This document shows, in pieces, positions 31,720 to 44,450 of a stretch of 64,000 bases of DNA. Position numbers and translations under genes: made by a program. Source of the DNA: Sphagnum compactum (Eukaryota > Bryophyta > Sphagnopsida > Sphagnales); assembly GCA_965153455.1 (NCBI GenBank), contig OZ234503.1, positions 10,359,118-10,423,117 on the forward strand, given 5' to 3'. Under the pieces are notes generated by a model that saw only the letters and a list, made by a program, of their open reading frames with translations, did no database searches and had not been told where the DNA came from. How positions within the stretch are numbered: position 1 is the first letter of the stretch; each line of letters begins with the position of its first letter.

Positions 31720-34700
31720 TCCTTCAGGATATCCATTTATTCATTTTCAATGAGTTGGCCGCATGGGTTGGACAAGCTCCCTTCGTGATTAATGCCTCCC
31801 TTCTTCGAATGCTGGGTTTTACTACTAGAGTCATTCTTTTTGGGTTTGTCCCTTCTTGAATATTCCTTGTATTTTTTGGCCTTTCTTTGAAATGGATTTC
31901 TCTCTCCACCTTTTCCCCCTTCTCCTCCCCTTTGCCTTACCTCCACCTCATTCCTCGTTCCCTCCTCCATGTGCTTTGTTCCCTCTTCCTTGGATGTCCT
32001 CACCATTTTGACCACCCTCCTCGACTTTAGGATCAGTTTGTGCATTAGTAATGATTTGTAATGCTCTTGCTTCAGGTTTAGTTCCTACATTTTGGGTAGT
32101 AACACCCGACAACATTCACAAGCAAATGGACGATATTTTTTCATAGCGATCCCCATTGAGATCTATAGGAATAGTCTCTAAAACTTTACATCTCATTTCT
32201 TGCAATTTGAAGAAAATAAATAATTAGAAATCATACACCTAGAGACGAATCAAGAATAGTTTAAAAAGATGTGAAGGATATGACTTACAAGGCAAACATA
32301 CATCAAAATCCCTCTGCTGAATACACTAAGGCACACCAATCCGTCAGAAATGATTGGTTTGAGGATTTTGACTAAGGCTTTAGGGCAAATTTTGTTCTTA
32401 TATAAGCACTTGTTTTCTGGGAAGGAGATGTCTTATGTTCCACTAATGATGGCAACTTGTTGTCACCAAGGACATCTTCCTTTATATTTGTTCCAATTTT
32501 ACAAGGGAACAAATATGCATAAAGAAGGACCAAATCCTTCATCAGGCTTTTGGACAATCTAGGTACTTCAGTTGGTCTTGCCATGTACTACTCGAATACA
32601 AATCGAAAACTCGTCACATGGTCAGACTTCATGACTATTGAGAAGAGGTTCCTAAAGGAGTCCCAATCACATATACAAACAATGACTTTGAATGAAGCTT
32701 TCGCATGCTTCATTGCTTGGAGGAAGGATTCCCAATTAGGGCCTGTCCACACTCCTAGATTGTCTTTAATCATGTGTGGTACACACAACTACAATTGTTC
32801 TAGTGGCATCATCATGCAAAAATGATGCCATTTGCTCTCTATCGATCACATTAAGAAGACCCGCCATGTTATTAACTTTCTTGAACTTGTAATGTGAGTC
32901 CAAAAGAATTGCTTCAGCTACATTCCCCTCCATAGTTCCACTTTCGATCCATTTATGCAACACACATTTGAACCCCATAGGTGGTGTTTTGTCTGAAAGG
33001 TTTAACTTCATCTTTTTATTATAGAAGTCCTAATTGAGTTCTACGTCTAGAATGGAGAAAATTATTTTGTCTAGGTTGTGCTTACTTTTCACTTCCCTCC
33101 ATTCGTCATCCCTATAGGGCTTCTGATTATTTGTAGTCAGTTTCAAAAGTTTGAAATGAATCATGATTTCATTACGAATCACCACTTTCCATTTTAGGAC
33201 CCTTGTGAGCTCGTACATCAATTTGAGATCGGGCCTCCCTCCACCCTTCATTGGACGTTCCCGTAGCATGATTTGTGGTCAAGTAATCCTTTTGCCAACT
33301 TCTCGAGTTGCTTCTCCTTTAAATTTGCAAAACAACCAAATGCTGATTTTCCAATTGGTTTTGGAGGACAAGTGGGAATGTTTCCACTCCCATTTAAAAT
33401 ATTGCACCTCTCCCATTTGCGGAGCACACTTTCCCATAGTTGGAATACTCATGCATCAAAAATAGGATACTCATGCATTCTTTTGTAGATTCCACGTTCA
33501 AAACTAGCTTGAAAGTCTCCTTAAAAGCCTACAAAGTTTTCTGCAATGTATTAGTTTCCTGGAGTAAGTGTAATTGATATGGTGGGAGCAAATTGAAAGT
33601 CTTATATATTTACTTTGTAATCCTCAAAATGTCGACCTGAAATATCAAGATTTGGCAATGGTCTTTCATAAATATTCCATATTTTATACGCATATCCAAG
33701 ATTCTCTCAATACAACATCTTTGTAACTAGCCCACAATGCTTGTTATTCAAAATCTTGGACACCTTGCATAGGTAAACAAAATCGTTGTCCCACATAACA
33801 ATAATCTTGAACTTGCTATAAAGTTCACAAACTTCAGGGCTTATGTTGGGGTCTGCCATGGGATCTTATTAAGAATACCAAGACCTTTCAATGTATCAAT
33901 AATGACTCCTAAACCACATTTTTTTATTAGACTCCATAATGCGTGTTAACAACTGCTTGGCGATCACCAAATGTTTTTGACAATTTACTTTCGGGAATCG
34001 CTTGGCAACCGCCAGGCAATTCTTGATTCATATTTGTTCAAACTATTTTTTCAATTCAATGATTAATTTTAAATATCATGAGATGGAGGAAAGTTATTAA
34101 TGTTGCAGCAATTGTGTGTTGACCCCCAATAATAAAAAATTAATGATTCTCTATTTCCTTCCAAATTCTTGGCTTGCGTGGAAGAATGCAATTTGGATTC
34201 TTTGGGTCTTTCGAAATTGCAAAAATGGATATTTTCGTATCATACTTGTTGTATTGGACAATCCTTTTTTTAATCTTGTCCACGTGAACGTTTGAAAGTG
34301 GATGCACAATGTTCAGGGGAGATCGTTTGAATATGTGTACTTCAATTTCCACATTTGGCACTACAACAATACCAAACAGGAAACAAATACTATATTCCTT
34401 TCCTATGGTTTCTGCAACAAGATGACACTCTTTTGCATCAAATCCTTTGTCCTCCTTTTCCAGAACAATTTTGTCCAAGATTTTCTCCTTCTTTTGGGCT
34501 TCCATCTTTTCCTTGCGTGGCTTTTTTGTTGGTCTCTTTCCGCCTAAGCTCTCCATAGTAATCATAGTGCGATCAAAATTTCTTAGGGATTTTCTAATAG
34601 ACTCTTCCTTCTCAAGCTTGATTAGCTCATGGAAGTCAATAAAGCGTTCACAAATTATGCTTGGTGATCAATCTAGGAGGTCACCCACCCAAAATCCCCT

Positions 34701-35045
34701 CTCAATGGTCTCAAGTGCAAGCTCGTCATTGATTTGGTGGCATTCATAGACCAATCCAACAATTTGTTGCTTCTTGAGGTCTTCAAGCAGGACGACCACC
34801 TTTCCGAGGTTGTGTGCCCATACCAACATATGCTAGAGTGGCATTTTCTTCATAGAGTCTTGGTTTCCATTTTTTACGAAATGGAATTCCAAGCTTAATT
34901 TTGGTTTCTTGAAAATCCTTACAGCCCAAGATGTTACCTTGACTATAAGGTCTCGCACGTCAAGTGTTGCCTCCTTGTATAGTGGATTAAGGCCAAGATG
35001 GTCGCCAACAACTTTTTCATTACAGGGGGTGTGTACCTATATTGT
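31720..35045 (-). pseudogene. Gene X, copy 1: unrecognised decayed multi-part gene with Lys-rich tail
   Basis: Minus-strand coding-like segments run from about 35045 to 31720 and all have counterparts in copy 2. In order: LGLNPLYKEATLDVRDLIVK (about 34990-34930); VVLLEDLKKQQIVGLVYECH (about 34790); a 141-codon frame (34565-34140) starting MITMESLGGKRPTKKPRKEK and containing RIVQYNKYDTKISIF; LCKVSKILNNKHCGLVT (about 33750); MLRERPMKGGGRPDLKLMYE (33269-33030); a stretch with WIESGTMEGNVAEAILLDSH (about 32950); ESFLQAMKHAKASFKVIVCI (about 32730); and a Lys/Arg/Glu-rich tail (32045-31737). In-frame stops and frame changes occur between and within segments. I recognise no domain. The basic tail suggests a nuclear or nucleic-acid-associated protein, which is inference only. 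It could be a transposon-borne gene. Confidence 0.55.
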
Positions 35046-35179
35046 GATACAATTAACACATTAATGTTTCACTAATTGGAAGCTTGCAAGGAGACATTAG
35101 TTTGAAGAGAGACAAAGAGGCAACAATGTGGATGGAGTTGAGAAAAATTCCTAATTTCTTCTAGGGCCAATCAATGTTA

Positions 35180-36360
35180 ATGTGAAGTATATGATGATTA
35201 ATGAATTAACAAAGTTAGATGAACAAAAGCCCAACCAAATAACTTTTTGACATACATCATGTTAAAAAAAGAAACATCAATTCAACAAAAATTGATTAAG
35301 ATAAGGACTTTTGAAAATAAGGTTCAAATCTAGTCGTTCAAAAAAATATATTAACTATTTGATGGTTTAGTTTTTGCAACTCACGTTTGTTTTTTAACAT
35401 GTATCACATATTGATACCCTTATAAGACATGTTAAGATGAAATGATATTGAAAAATGCATTTGAATCTTCATGCAAATTCAAAAGCACAGTTCATGATTC
35501 CATTTCAAAAGTCTATCATTATATGTTTGGTGTATATTTATTGAATTTTGTCATTATGCACATATTCTTACTCAAGTTGCCAATTTTAATCCATTGTTGT
35601 TTTTTGTCACATTGGTGATTTTAACATATATTTATTGCATTCGAATATAATACACTATGTAGAAAGTCCAATTTGTGACACAAAAAATGAACCACCTTAT
35701 CTTGTAACATGGGGTTATTTTTCTCTTATTAGTTTTCCAACTTTCCTCCAATTTGCTACATTATCTATCACCACTTGAATTGCACTTGTTGGTTTTACTT
35801 CTTCAATTGAAAACACCAAATTTTTTATTAAAAATTTGCATTTGTTTTCTTTGTATAGTTTGTATTTAGGGTAGAACCACCATTTATCACCAAACACCTA
35901 AACAATTAAAAAAATGGCCCATTAGCGAACACTACCAAATTGGTGACTTATAACAACACATTCAATGATACCCCATAATTAAACAATTGGTTTTTTGAAA
36001 CAATTTGTAATTGGGGTTTTTCAACCTTTTATTCGGAGATGGGGTTTTATGTTCATAAGTGGGCTTCAAAATTCCCATACACCAAAATACTTTGCTTGTT
36101 CATTTGCCTCTTTGTGTTTGGCAATAGTTAATTTCACTAAGGTTGGGCAGTTCTCACTGTGAGCTTTGGTCCTTGTACCAATTCTCAAATTTATTTTCAC
36201 AATGAAAATTGATTGGTATCACATTCGGTGATAGTTGATTTGAGAATCAAATTAACGACCTTCACCCAAATGAAAACTGGGTCGATTCTATGACAATTAC
36301 TTTTTGAAACTAGGTTGGTTCTATGAGAAAATTAGAATCTAGTTTTGTGGCTGGGAAGGT
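35180..36360. other. AT-rich spacer, nothing recognised
   Basis: The longest frame is 60 codons on the minus strand (35897-35715), with no domain. The sequence is simple A/T-rich DNA. Confidence 0.5.
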
Positions 36361-36365
36361 AAAAT

Positions 36366-36800
36366 CGTCCATCAACATGTATTTGTCATAAAATATTTTC
36401 CAATATTTTCTTCATTCTTTAACCAAGTTGAACGATTTTTATGTCATTGGATGCACAAATTGGAGGGCTACAAATGTTTTTTGAGTGTCAAAAGTAAAGG
36501 AACAATGCAGAAAACACAATAAGAGGATGATTGATAATTTGCTTCAATTTTTTTGAAAAAAAAACCTCTAGATCTCTCTGTGGTTCCAACCTCATGTCTT
36601 TTTCATTTTTAGTTTGTTTTGAGTGATTTAAAACATGATGGGTGCACCAATTAAGGCTTTACAAAAAAAAGTGTATTTCAAAAGCAAAGATGCAACAATC
36701 TAAGGTTTTAAGTTCAAAATCCTAATCTATTTTAATTCACCCATCATAAAACACTAAACCCCTTTAGATCAAACACTTCATATTTTCTCCATAAAGTTGA
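36366..36800 (+). repeat. Dispersed ~0.43-kb repeat, copy A (inverse of 46740-47170)
   Basis: The + strand here matches the minus strand of 46740-47170 along its length. Examples are TTTTTATGTCATTGGATGCA against TTTTTGTGTCATTGGGTGTG, GGAGGGCTACAAATG against GGAGGGCTACAATG, and GGTGCACCAATTAAGGCTTT against GGTGCATCAACTAGGGCTTT. The two copies lie 10 kb apart in opposite orientation on either side of the 38-44.5 kb island. No coding content or terminal repeats were found. Confidence 0.75.
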
Positions 36801-37288
36801 GATTTAGATTGTGAATACTAGATATGAAAACTGATTATTATTAGATAATTTTGTAAAACTTGTCTTGTATGAGAACCAATTTAATTTAAAAAAATTTAAA
36901 TGTGATATCCTGATCAATTTTCATAAGTTAATTTTTTTCTAAAAAAAAATTTGGGTTGGTTCTTTCAAGTGTTGGGAAAAGTTGGAACCAACAATTATCA
37001 TAAAAATTAAAACAATTGCCCAACGTTGCTAATAATTTTTCACAATAAAAAATATTAACTATTGGGCATTTTCATAAGTTATTTTTCATTTTTTGAAAGA
37101 CAACTTGTGCCTTTGCACATGTGTTTGTTGGTGTAATTGGAATTGGTTGGAATAAAGTTCACATAATTTGGTAATAGGAGGGATATTGTTTGTGTATGAA
37201 GTGTGACACGGTCTAGCTTTAAGATGCAATCTGGTTGCACATGGAAAGATAGGTGTTCACAAGGAGGTTTGCAACCCTCCTTGTTTGT

Positions 37289-37908
37289 GGGTGAAAGCAC
37301 ATTACACTGTCCATGAAATGTTGTCACAAGGCAATTTTTACAAGATTTGAAAATTTGTAATTGGCCATGTGATTAAATATAGTCAACTAGGATGAAAAAT
37401 TATAGTGTTATATATAATATAATCACATTGTATGAATTTCATGGATAGTTTTTGAATAGCCATAACATAATGAATTTTTAAAATAATATCTAAAAACTTG
37501 TAACAGTCCATAATCAATGAATATGGATTCCATGCACCCTTATATAATATTCTTTAATGAGTAAAGGACTCAATGATAATATGATGTGCTAACATTGATA
37601 CCAAGGAGGACTTTTTGGAAAGATTTTGATGATCAAAATTTTTTTATGTACCTTGAATTACGGTTTTTCCTTATTAAGTCTTTTATTTAATGAAAGTATA
37701 TTTTAGAAGCTCATATTTCAAATTTAAATTCTCCATAAAATAAACTAGGGTTGAATTTTTTTTAATAATAAATTTCAAATGATAACTCGTAAAATGACTT
37801 GTGTGATTCAAGGTCTCCTGCCTTCGCATTACCTTCGCAATGTTAATTTAAGCAATTATGAACTTTCACATGTGCATAAAAGTGTTACACCTTAGTTGGC
37901 TTTCACCC
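37289..37908. mobile_element. TIR element, GGGTGAAAGC family, copy B (~620 bp)
   Basis: The left end reads GGGTGAAAGCACATTACACT and the reverse complement of the right end reads GGGTGAAAGCCAACTAAGGT. The outer 10 bp of the inverted repeat are identical and partial matching continues inward. The interior is AT-rich and has no transposase frame, so it would be non-autonomous. The element at 51543-52186 has the same ends and a similar size. Target-site duplication is unclear. Confidence 0.65.
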
Positions 37909-37999
37909 TTATGAGATTTTATCTTGCTCATTTCGAACCCAAATGGAGGTTAGTAAATGGCTAAAGGGGGCGCTAAGTTCAGGTCTACTTAGGCCCTAT

Positions 38000-40900
38000 C
38001 AAGTGATGGAAGAACGAACACTAGCTCACTAAGTGTTCACTCACCAACGTATCTGGCCTATGGTCTTCCAAAATAATTCTCCTTTTGGACACAGCCAAAG
38101 TATTTGAAAACTCCTGTGCTAATATCATAATATTGCATCTTTTAAGTGATGTTAAATATCTGCTATAGACTTCTTGGTCAGTCACCGATTCAAGTTTGTT
38201 TCCAACTTGAGGTGTTTAAGTTTAGAGCTTTTTAGAAATCTCTATATGACATCTCTAAGTTTTCTCACCTTGGCCAAGTGCGATAACAGTAAAATGGTTT
38301 CGGAAAATCATCGATGAAATGTGCTCTTTGGTGCAAGAGTAATGGTGTACTCTGACTTGGCATAAATAAGAAAAGGGGCATTGGAGGGAGATTGGAGGTG
38401 AACATTCTAAATGCTTATGGAAAAGTAATGCAAGAAGAAATTTTAAAAGCGCGTCGCTTGGAGTGTTGCAACAATTAGGACTTCCCATTTGACAAGAAAC
38501 GTGACACAATGACGCTCACCAGTTGCCGAGCTTTGCAGTAAATTTGTTGTCTTGCCCATCTGTCACTTGGGGATTTTTTGAAGATTCAAAATCATTTCAC
38601 GTGCTCTAATACAGCAGAGGGATCGGGGTACGTGGTCCTCCCATCTTGCAAATGCCAGAATCAAAAGCCGAAAATTTTGTTGTTAAATGTGATGAAGGGT
38701 ATCTATGGTTCTTGGCCATGTCTGTCCAAAGAAAGGGTACTACCTTTGTAGGCCCCTGACAGAACACACTTTCAACAACAGTTGGAGCTCCCGTCATGTC
38801 AAAAGTCCTTTTTCTAGTCAGGCGGCCAGGTTTTCAGTGTTTTTTTAACATTTCAAGTGATGCTGGACACCAAATTTTAGGTTTATGCGAGCTTGTGATT
38901 CCAGAGCTTGGAGGCTGTGTTAACTTATGCACCAGTTGGCATTAATTCGCTAAACCAACTTTTCCAACAGTTTGACAACTCCTGAAGAATATTAATTTTC
39001 ATGTGAACATGAGGCAGAAGGATTTGAACAATTAGGTATTTAATTTGACCTTGAAAATTCCTACACGAGTTGTAAGAAGCGGTTCACCTTCACATCTTGA
39101 ATTTTTAATTCAAGGGTTTAGTATGCACAAACTCTCCTTGGAGTCGCCCACAAATATAGCCCCAATTCTATCATATAATTAACCGAAGTGTAACCTCATC
39201 TAATGTAGGAATGTAGCATGCAATTTCCTTCTTGGAACTTGCAAGTCTATGAGTCTACTGCCTGTTTCAAGAAAGTAACCTCCACAAATTATGCAGTCTT
39301 AGAAGTTGTCACATTTTGGATTCAACATTATACTTGGAACGGATCAAGTCGGCCACACTCTGGAGTACTTAGTTTGTCACCGATTGACCTGAGAAAACCC
39401 TAATCTAGCTAGGTTGATAATGAATTAGGTGCAATTATATCAAACTTCACAACTTGAAAACATGACCTTGAAAATTAGGGCTTTGATGATAGAATGAGAC
39501 AAGATTATAACTTGATGTGCATGCAAGTCAAGAAAACAAGAATGTTTTTGATGGAAACCAAAGCTAGTATATGGTACATTGGTGCCCTATATATATTATC
39601 CCAGCCAGGGCAAAGAGTGTAATTATATGTTAGGAGTACAAATAGTGAAGCTCATCATGTATATCATGATTTTGAATTTGAGATGGTCCTAGACATCTGC
39701 ACACAAATACTCACACATTATATATCAAGAATTTGAACAGATTCTAGACCTCAGCAAACACTACTTGCATGCATCATGAATTCACAAGATTCAACTCTTT
39801 TCCAGTAGGGAAAAGAGTGGATTCAACCTCTGACAAATTAAAGTTAAATTAACAAAACATAGGGAAAGTTTTCCAAGAAAATTGTGGGACCAATATTATT
39901 TCAATGTTTTATTCTAATTTTTGCATTGTTTTCCAATTGTCAAACAAACCATTTCATGTTTGCACAGGGGAAATTTAAGTTAGATTCTTGATGCCAGACA
40001 GTCCCACAGGGAATCTAGGTTAAAATGTTTCTTGTGATTTCAGACTCTAGATATCTGCTGCATATGAGAATTCATGAGTTCGAATGTTGACTAATTTCAC
40101 CTGCAATTAGCTCTCTACCATTCAAACTTACAGTACAAATTGCAAAAATTCGTTGCTGTCCATCAATCCAGATGGAGCTTAAATGACAAATTTATAATCT
40201 GAAACGTGTATCTTTTTACAATGAGATAAGTAGCAGCTATTTCAATATAGCATTATATTGTCAAGGCGTGATCCAGAGCTGATGTTGTAGAACAACTCTG
40301 ATCTGATCATAGTGATCTGCAGATCCGGAGGTCTACATCGCCCACACAAGCAGTTGGTACTAGCTAACTAAATTAATGTGTGTTGTGCACTCTAGGACAC
40401 AACAATTTGCATCACCTCTAGATAGATTCACATCTAGAGTCTAACCTGGAGGACTCTAATCATGTATAAGACCTTGCTCTTTTTGCACTAAGCAACACAT
40501 GATGAGCTTCCATCCTCATAACTAAATGATCTGCACAGCAGCTTGAACATGACAATAATGCCAGCAGTGGATTAACTTGGACCAGGCTACAGATTCCAAG
40601 TGATCAGCCTAACCGATCGAGTGCTAGCCACAATTTTGGAGCTGTTGCGTGATCTCAGCTTAATGTAGCACCATTGAGCAACAACTGAGCACTTTTGATC
40701 CCGCAAAACTTTAGGTCATGAATAAATATAGGAAACTGTTGGGGGAGTGTTGAACCAGTTAGCAGCTGATCTGGCTGGTTACTAAATCACATCAAGCCGT
40801 GCTGCATACAGCTTGCAGCATTTGTTGCAAGTGACAGTAAGAATTGGACTTCCATCTAGCTCGCAGTTGAAAGTGCACGATGAAGAACTAGTCGCCACAT

Positions 40901-41340
40901 GATTGATGATCTTACAGACCTGTATCTTGACCGGCACGCATCATCTGTATGAGCATCGATCAGCCAGGAACGTCGAAGAAGTACTGGTTTAGGGCTTATG
41001 GCCAGTGTTGGACATTTGTTTCTAGCTGGTACAAGCTTGAAGTGTGAGATCCTGCAGGGGCTTAAGGGGTCCTTCTGAAGTCAGTCAGGCGCTTGAACCA
41101 GGATCGCGGGAAAGGAAGTTAGGCACTTAGGAATTGACATGATCCATGTTTGAGAGAAGCTGGCCAGCGGGAAAATTAGCAGGGCTTGCAGGGTCTTGTT
41201 GATAACCGACACTCAGCTCTATATTCCTCTACGGTGATCTCTGTGATCAGGCAGCCGGTTGTCAGTTCTAGAGTCTAGACCCAGAATTATCAGCTTTGAT
41301 CTGCGAACCTTGAAAATGAGCAAGCTCGCGCAAAATACTT
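38000..41340. other. First half of a less AT-rich island, no gene identified
   Basis: From about 38.0 kb base composition becomes more balanced and poly-A/T tracts thin out, as around the intact gene at 17.6-20.2 kb. Short frames exist (84 codons on - at 38255-38509, 63 on - at 38606-38797, 61 on + at 39218-39403) but none has a domain I recognise. I cannot define exons here. It could hold UTRs, a non-coding RNA gene or an unrecognised gene. Confidence 0.45.
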
Positions 41341-41349
41341 TGGCTTAGA

Positions 41350-41759
41350 CTAGTTTCCTTTGGGAGGGTGGGTTTGCGGATCACTGTAGTCCGACTCCAT
41401 GTCGTCGACCGATTCCATGTCGTCCATAGCTTCGGCTGTTATAGGAGGAGCTGTAGTGGCATTTTTGGATCTCAGTTTACGTCTCCTATTGAAGTCGTTG
41501 CGGCGAGAATATGAACAGCCTGGGAGTTCTTCGAAAGCAGAAGTCTTTCTTGTCCCTGTACAAATCCTGCTTCGCTTGATGAAGCTCCTAATAAGAGACT
41601 GAACAGAATTGGCTTCTGCAGGCGTCCCTTGCATATTTCCCTGGCAGCACATATGTGTGCTCAAGAGCTTTAGGATAAAGGACTCGTCTCCGGCAGATTC
41701 AGTTGCCAATGGCCTAATCCAATGCCTCTCAAGAATCTGCGCCGCCCAAACGAGCCAGC
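41350..41759 (-). CDS. Possible exon with Arg/Ser-rich part and acidic tail
   Basis: A minus-strand frame stays open from just after a possible AG acceptor (41761-41760) to a stop at 41350, about 136 codons. It begins GWLVWAAQILERHWIRPLAT. It continues through SLIRSFIKRSRICTGTRKTS and a basic stretch (YSRRNDFNRRRKLRSK). It ends with an acidic, partly repeated AMDDMESVDDMESDY. It reads like real protein rather than noise, but I do not recognise the family and see no start codon of its own. It could be the last exon of a gene extending to higher coordinates, or a chance frame in the island. Confidence 0.3.
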
Positions 41760-42673
41760 CTTAAGTCAGATCCTGATGCTGTTAAGGCTGTTGTGTATCC
41801 TTTACTCAGCATTCGAGAAGCTACCATACTACTACTCAGCTCAATCCTGTAAACAATATTTTGTGTAACAAATGCTCGCGGATCGTTCTTAAAGAGCTGC
41901 TGAGCATTCACGAACCTGCAGCTTGTCTGAACAACAAGAACTCCTGTTTTCAAACCTACAGCAGGGCAATGTCATAAGTAGTGTACCTTAAGACTTGAGG
42001 GAGGAAAGGAAACTGCATCCTGATCGATTGCCCTGGCTGCTTTCAAGGTTTCCGCGTATGCCGCCGATTCTACAAATTGCAGACCTGGGAGTACACATAA
42101 CCTGATTGATGTTAGCTCCATCAGCTCTGCTCTTCTTCTTTACAAAAACATCTTGAACTCATTCCTCAATTGCAAGGATTGACAATCGTACTTTCCTTCT
42201 GCAGCAGTCCTATGAGCAAATATTATTATACACATGTTTGTCTGTGCTCCTAGTCTTGAGTTCAAAACCGCAATGTTTGTCTCTAGGGATGTGCAGCACC
42301 GATAGGATCGATATTGTTGACGCAGTTCCTCTATTCAAGGGAATTAGACCTAGTGCTAGCAAGAAAATTTACGGTGGTGTGCGGAAGAGTTTGCAACAAC
42401 TAAAGTGCTTGTTGTTTCGTCCAGGAAGGAGAATCATAGACAATTAGATACAGAGAATCATAGAGAGATTGTACAAGACGCGACTGTAAGCTTACCGACA
42501 AGCTGGTGACTTGGCCTAGCGGCAGATGTGGACGACGCCCAGTGTTGGAACATCAGTAATACGATAATACACCAGACTAGATGGATGTGAGCGGCTGCTG
42601 ATAGTACAAGAAGCCGGCTATTTGCTTTCAGACTAGACTGGTTCCTTGATGACCATTCCGAAGACTTGGGCAT
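41729..42673 (-). CDS. Possible two-exon gene with N-terminal signal anchor (130 aa)
   Basis: The candidate exons are 42673-42496 and 41943-41729. Exon 1 starts with ATG (MPKSSEW...) and contains a hydrophobic segment (about residues 32-48, HLVWCIIVLLMFQHW), then ARPSHQLV. It ends at a strong consensus donor (G|gtaagctt). Exon 2 follows an AG (aaaacag), keeps phase 1, and reads VLVVQTSCRFVNAQQLFKND to a stop at 41729. The total is 131 codons including the stop. The acceptor has a weak pyrimidine tract and no family is recognised, so this is tentative. Exon 2 overlaps the neighbouring candidate frame at 41350-41759 for 31 bases, so the two models cannot both be right as drawn. Confidence 0.3.
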
Positions 42674-42679
42674 GGCTGC

Positions 42680-44450
42680 TCAGCGCCGCCAGCAGTCGGC
42701 AACGCAAAGGCTACGAAAGCAGAAATAGGCTGTTGTGCTGATATCTGAGCCCATTACCAACTCATCAGCAGTCACTCGCGCAGCTGGTTTATCATACTCC
42801 GGTTCATGAGACGATCCACTTAGCATACACGAAAGTTCGTTCCTGAACCCGGAGTCTTCCAATTCAAATGTGCCTGCAGTCTGAAACTTAGAGAATGTTC
42901 AATGCACACTGAGGCACTAGTATCACAAAATTCAATGTCAAACTCGAGCTCCCGGCCTTCTGATATTCGTACTTGAGTGAGCTTCTAAGTCTGCAATGAC
43001 AGGTGGATTAAATAATGTGCAGAAGCTAGCTATGGAGTCAACTGGCAGAAGAAGAAGAAGAGATCCAGAGTTTGGACACAAGAACACTCAGCAAAGTGAC
43101 AGAATGTGCAGAGGCTTGCAGCTATTGATCATACAGCCGCCTCAGAGGACGAGCTGAGCAGCTGCTGCTTGGCGTACTTGAGTCACTAGGCTGCGAGAAC
43201 CGGAACATTTGAAGAGCTGCAAAATTGTGCGAGACTAGAAGAGTTAAAGTCAGGACACAGATCTAAAGAGAGAGAAACCTGGGTATCATCATGACACTAA
43301 AGCTGGGTCGACGTTTCTACATGAGCTGGGCAACTAAGTCTTGGAGTGAAGTAAGTAAATTCTGCTCTTTACACTACTTTCACAGCTAGCTAGCTAACAT
43401 TACCACAAGCAAATCATTTGCCTCAGAGGCCTGGAACTGATTACGTGAGCTGCTGCTGCAAATATACAACTATGTTAATGCAGTAACTAGCATCAAGTCA
43501 CACATCAGCTAAACTTGGTGGACTACTTTCTCACGGTAGTTTCAAGGAACTTCAAGGTAGATCTGTACTAGATGCTAATCTTGTGAAGTAGCTGGGGATT
43601 TCAGCTAACTTAGCCCAGGCAGATATATAGCTAAGAGACAAACACTTAAAACTGTCACCAACTGCACTAGTCAGTGGATGATTCCTCCTGAAACACCACT
43701 CGGAGCCAGGAGGAGTCCCGCGAGGCTTTACTACTCTACTAGAGTCCTGTGAATTCCACCATAGTTCCCTTGTAAATAGCAAGAGCTCCAGGACAGTAGT
43801 TAGCTGAACCTCTGCATGATCAAATGAATGCAACGTGTATGTATGCCTCCAAATTACCCGCTGTTAGCTGCAGCCTTAAACTCCGGCTTACGGAAATGAA
43901 CTGACCCAAAGCTGGCATAATAGTACTTCTTGTATGATCCTAGTGAAAACGCCTTTAGCTAAGGACCAAGGACCAGCTCCAAAACCAACAGGACAAGGAA
44001 CGAACCACGGCTCTTTTGTCTAGATGACGGAATCTTATTAGTGCAGCGTTATAATCATTTAGAACTAGTTCTGCTCTTATGATCATCTACAACTAGAAGT
44101 CTGTAAGAAGAAGATCAGCTAACTAGCTATCTAGTTGCAGAGGAAACAATTTCAGCGAGCTAGAGCTACTTGCAGTGGAAATATTCTTAGCGAGCTAGAG
44201 CTCTTATACTAGAACTGCCATCATTATTGATAGATGTAACGTTATGCTTTCAGATGTATAGAAGAATGCAAGCTGCTGCTGCAGCTTGAAGTGATTTTCC
44301 AAAAGCAGTTGCTCCTCGCACAAGTGGAGTCACTGAAAGTCTCCTCCTCCCCCTTACCAGTGGCCATCCATTCTGTTGATCTACTTTTTTCTGTTCTTGA
44401 CTTTCTTTCCCTTTTTTCTTTTTTTTTTCTCAACCCTGTCTGTGTACAGT
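42680..44450. other. Second half of the less AT-rich island, no gene identified
   Basis: Possible splice-like signals occur on the minus strand (an acceptor TGTCATTGCAG near 42995; a donor GAGTTG|gtaatg near 42750), but no continuous frame links them. The words GAGCTGCTGCTG, GCTAGCTAG and GAGCTAGAGCT are frequent. A ~41-bp tandem pair (AGCGAGCTAGAGCT at about 44153 and 44193) and a pyrimidine tract (44380-44430) are present. Confidence 0.45.

Larger units (their letters stand above)
26205..35170 (-). repeat. Segmental duplication, copy 1 (~9 kb)
   Basis: This block matches 52355-61990 in the same orientation along nearly its whole length. It begins at CATATTTAATTAATTTTGGA (26211 and 52363). 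It ends with GGGGGTGTGTACCTATA followed by GTGGATGGAGT.GAGAAAA (about 35030-35170 and 61835-61985). Shared features in order include a three-unit tandem repeat, three FCP1-like modules and gene X. Many of the differences I compared are C/T or G/A transitions. Copy 1 keeps a 1.3-kb segment (about 29470-30795) that copy 2 lacks. All recognisable coding is on the minus strand. Confidence 0.85.
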
